A stretch of DNA of 64,000 nucleotides from Bromus sterilis (lineage: Eukaryota; Streptophyta; Magnoliopsida; Poales; Poaceae): assembly GCA_950022295.1 (NCBI GenBank), contig OX465600.1, forward strand, positions 308,274,031-308,338,030, in the 5' to 3' direction. The translations under genes were made by a program, and so were the position numbers. This document shows positions 61,286-64,000 of the stretch, piece after piece (position 1 is the stretch's first letter; the number at the start of each line of letters is the position of its first letter). Below the pieces are notes generated by a model that saw only the letters and a list, made by a program, of their open reading frames with translations, ran no database searches and was not told the DNA's origin.

Positions 61286-64000
61286 ACATCCCCAAGCTTA
61301 ATTCCTGCTCGTCCTCGAGTAGGTAAATGATAACAAGCATAATTTCTGTGGTGACATGCCACACAACCAGATAAGGACTTTTAAGTAAAGCAATCAAAGT
61401 CTTAACAACAAAGAGTCTATATTAGCATTGACACGAGCAACAAAAGAACGAAAGGTGCAAGAGCTCTCGTTGTCTGTGACTCGAATGTCTCCAGATGGTG
61501 TTTGCGTGCAAGCATGGGATAGGGAAATACGAGATAAAAAAGTAATTTTTGTTGAGAACAACTATCTACTAAAGTTTCAAACTTAGTCTCCTTTGGATTC
61601 TTATCTTGACTCATCCCCAGACCACTAGCCAGGTACAAGTCAAACTGATCCACTCCCTTTCGATATTTTGAGCACTCATGCAATGGATGAGCGTGAGCAA
61701 GAAAGTTGACACCTAAAAGGTGAAACAGAAAGAAGGTGGAGGAGGAAGACAAAAAGGTGTGAAAGGCTCACATCAATAAGGACAATCATAGTCAAGAGAA
61801 GGCCATATGATAGATATGATGTGAGGAGTAGGGATTGTCATGCAACGGATGCACATGTGTGCTAAAAGCTCTCCAAGGGAAGTAGTGGGGGTGCATCTAA
61901 CTTGCTTGCTCAAGAAGACCTAGAGCTCTTTTGAGGAGGCTCATCATTGGAATATACAAGCCAAGTTTATAGTGTGAAGGTTCCCCACATAGCTATATGC
62001 ATGATGATGATCTCTATGGAGTACAAGGGATAGAGGATGAAGTACTGGTGTGGATCTCTCAAAAGGAATAGTAGTGTGCCCCTTCTCTTTTTTATTTTTC
62101 TTTTTCTTTTTTTTGTATTTTTTTGGTGGCCTCAATGGCTCTTTCTATTTAACTCTCATTTATCCTCTTTGGGATCTTTTGATTTTGTCCTCTTTGGGAT
62201 CCTTTCCTCACTTTAGGGGCAACACTCTATATTTTACAAGAATATAGGAGATCTTTCACACTTTACAAAGGTACTCACATAAACAAGATATAACTATCAT
62301 GATGCAAATGTATGACATGAAGATCAAGTCATGAGAAGGTGGATGTTGCATGGCAATGTATCTCGGAAAGGCTATGGAAATTCCTTGTAGGTAGGTATGG
62401 TGGCTGTTTTGAGGAAAGATGTAAGGAGGCTTATGATGGAACAGTGTATCGTGCCAAGGGATTGGATGCACCGACGAAGTATGCGCCAACTCTCAAGACG
62501 AGAAAGGGCAATGCACGGTACCGAAGAGGCTAGAAAAAGTATAGGTGGGTGGAAGTGTCAACTTTCGAATACTCACATTAGTCCAAAGAACTCATGCACT
62601 TATTATCGGTAACTCTCAATCTAATCAAGAGGTTCACAAAGAGACAAGTACCCCGAGGAGGAGTGTATGGGGGTTTGGTTATCCTTGCGCATCCTCGACT
62701 CATGGTACGTGAGTGTACTCTAATATTCAAACCCTCCAGAGGTTAGTGATCCATCTAGTAGCTAGAGTTCTCAACAGGGGTTTTTGGTTTTTGAAAAACA
62801 CACAGATTGCCCAAAATACGACATCTATCACTAATAGGCTCGAGCTCTTGACACCAAAAGTTCAAACATTACTCTAGTCAATACCTCAAAACTATTGCAA
62901 GTTACTACTAAAAAGAGAATAGCAACTTCAACTACCTACTTCTAGTCAAGACACAAAACTGAGTGCAACAAGAAAACTCTCTAACAAGATAAAACATGCA
63001 ACCTATAGAAAGTTCAACCTAAAACAAAAGAAAAGCTCTAGAAAAACTAAAGCACTAAAACTAAACAGAGCAGCAGTTAAGAAAAAGAAAAAGAAGAGAA
63101 CTCACGGCTAAAAGAATAAGCATGCAAATACTATGAGGAGTTCTAGTTCAAGCAGAGCGTGTAACTCTCCCACACAAAAGAGTAAGTTGGGGTCTAACTT
63201 GTTACTACAGCAAACAAAGCTAAAGAAAAATAAAAGTAAATCCTAAGAGCGAGACGCTCCAAGCATAGCACATAACGCATGAAGTGATAAAAATATAGTG
63301 CACCGAGAGACGAACTGATAATTGTTGATGAAGAAGGGGATGCACGGGGGCATCCCCAAGCTTAGACGCTTGAGTCTCCTTGAATATTTATTTGGGGTGC
63401 TCATGGGCATCCCCAAGCTTGAGCATTTGACACTCCAAGATCTTCTTTCACCATCTTCCATCGCGCACTTGAGAACTCCCTTCATACATAGCTCATTGTA
63501 GATTGATTTGGGAGGTTAGTACCCTATTAAAATATTTTTTCCTCTACTGGAAATAAAGATAATATTTAAGAGCTACTGTTTCTCAAGAGTGCCAAAAAGT
63601 TTTTGCAAATAAAAAGCAAGCTTAAGGTTTGCAAAAGTAAAGAGAGACAAAACGTGGCAAAATCTGTGAAAAACAGAACAGCAGGTAGAAAAGAATTTTT
63701 TAGGGATACTTATGCAAATCAAATAAAAAAACTCAAAACATACGGAAGTTTCGTAATTGTATAGAGCACGCTGTGTAAACAATTCAGCTCAAAAATATGA
63801 ATTTGGATTTTTCTCTGATTTTTCTAGTCACGAGGACAGAATCTGTTTTCTGGACAGCATGTCACAACTTTCACTTCCCTTGCCGTATGAGGCTATAAAA
63901 GGCAAAAAGCTTGAAAAGTAAAGATACAATGATGTTGCTACAGTAGTAATAATCATCAAGACCACTAAAAACAGAAGAAAAAAGAAAAACATAAATTCGT
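61286..64000 (-). mobile_element. Third Gypsy copy, 3' non-coding internal region, runs off the window
   Basis: Polypurine tract at 61286 (ACATCCCCAAGCTT on the plus strand), then the same non-coding order as 54295-57100. The window ends just before the GGGAGGCAGCC phrase, so the ORF of this copy, if present, lies beyond 64000. Confidence 0.85.

Noticed and set aside
1..64000. tRNA, rRNA, CRISPR arrays, bacterial operons
   Set aside because: Nothing of the kind was seen; direct repeats are LTRs or tandem arrays, and TGGTATCAGAGC and TGGCGCCGTTGCCGGGGA are primer-binding sites, not tRNA genes.

Overview
This is plant nuclear DNA, most likely from a large-genome grass of the Triticeae (wheat, barley, rye and relatives). 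Almost every kilobase is transposable element, and the elements are nested in each other. Grass-type signatures include Copia LTRs with a TGTTGG...CCCTAGAGG start, Gypsy LTRs starting TGATACGTCC followed by a tRNA-Asp primer-binding site, 4 to 4.6 kb LTRs starting TGTAACA with a TGGTATCAGAGC primer-binding site (LARD-like), Stowaway MITEs starting CTCCCTC between TA dinucleotides, and Helitron-like ends. I see no intact host gene, no tRNA or rRNA gene and no CRISPR array. All assignments come from reading the sequence; no database was searched.

Layout. 1-2559: a CACTA (En/Spm) TNP2-type transposase pseudogene on the minus strand, cut by the next element. 2560-11455: two 4.1 kb LARD-like LTRs in the order LTR, internal, LTR, internal. 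11456-12870: an inverted, truncated Copia LTR. 12871-13115 plus 27638-28440: two halves of an old Gypsy-type LTR. Inside it lies a Gypsy element (LTR 13116-14573, gag-protease relic 14622-15323). That element is itself split by a complete 8.3 kb Copia element (15777-24101, 5 bp target duplication), and it is followed by two head-to-head Gypsy LTRs (24364-27637). 28441-40672 is the only part not dominated by LTR elements. It holds fragments of captured host genes (including an RRM start), Helitron-like termini, two Stowaway MITEs, several tandem arrays and LINE relics. 40673-52549 is a second LARD-like LTR, split by a Gypsy element (43886-51067) that carries an intact 406-codon ORF. 52688-60085 is a complete minus-strand Gypsy element of the same group with a perfect GATAT target duplication. 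60124-64000 is the 3' half of a third Gypsy copy.

How the parts relate. The Gypsy copies at 43886, 52688 and 60124 look non-autonomous. They have LTRs, a tRNA-Asp primer site, a polypurine tract and, in the two copies where it is visible, one uncharacterised ORF, but no reverse transcriptase or integrase that I can see. A partner supplying Gag-Pol would be needed. The LARD-like elements likewise show no coding capacity here. The most unusual signals are a 20 bp palindrome in the Gypsy LTRs that keeps its symmetry through paired base changes, a 53 bp tandem array built around a reverse-transcriptase active-site relic, a fold-back of two LTRs joined by scrambled DNA, and a patchwork filler at one truncated LTR.
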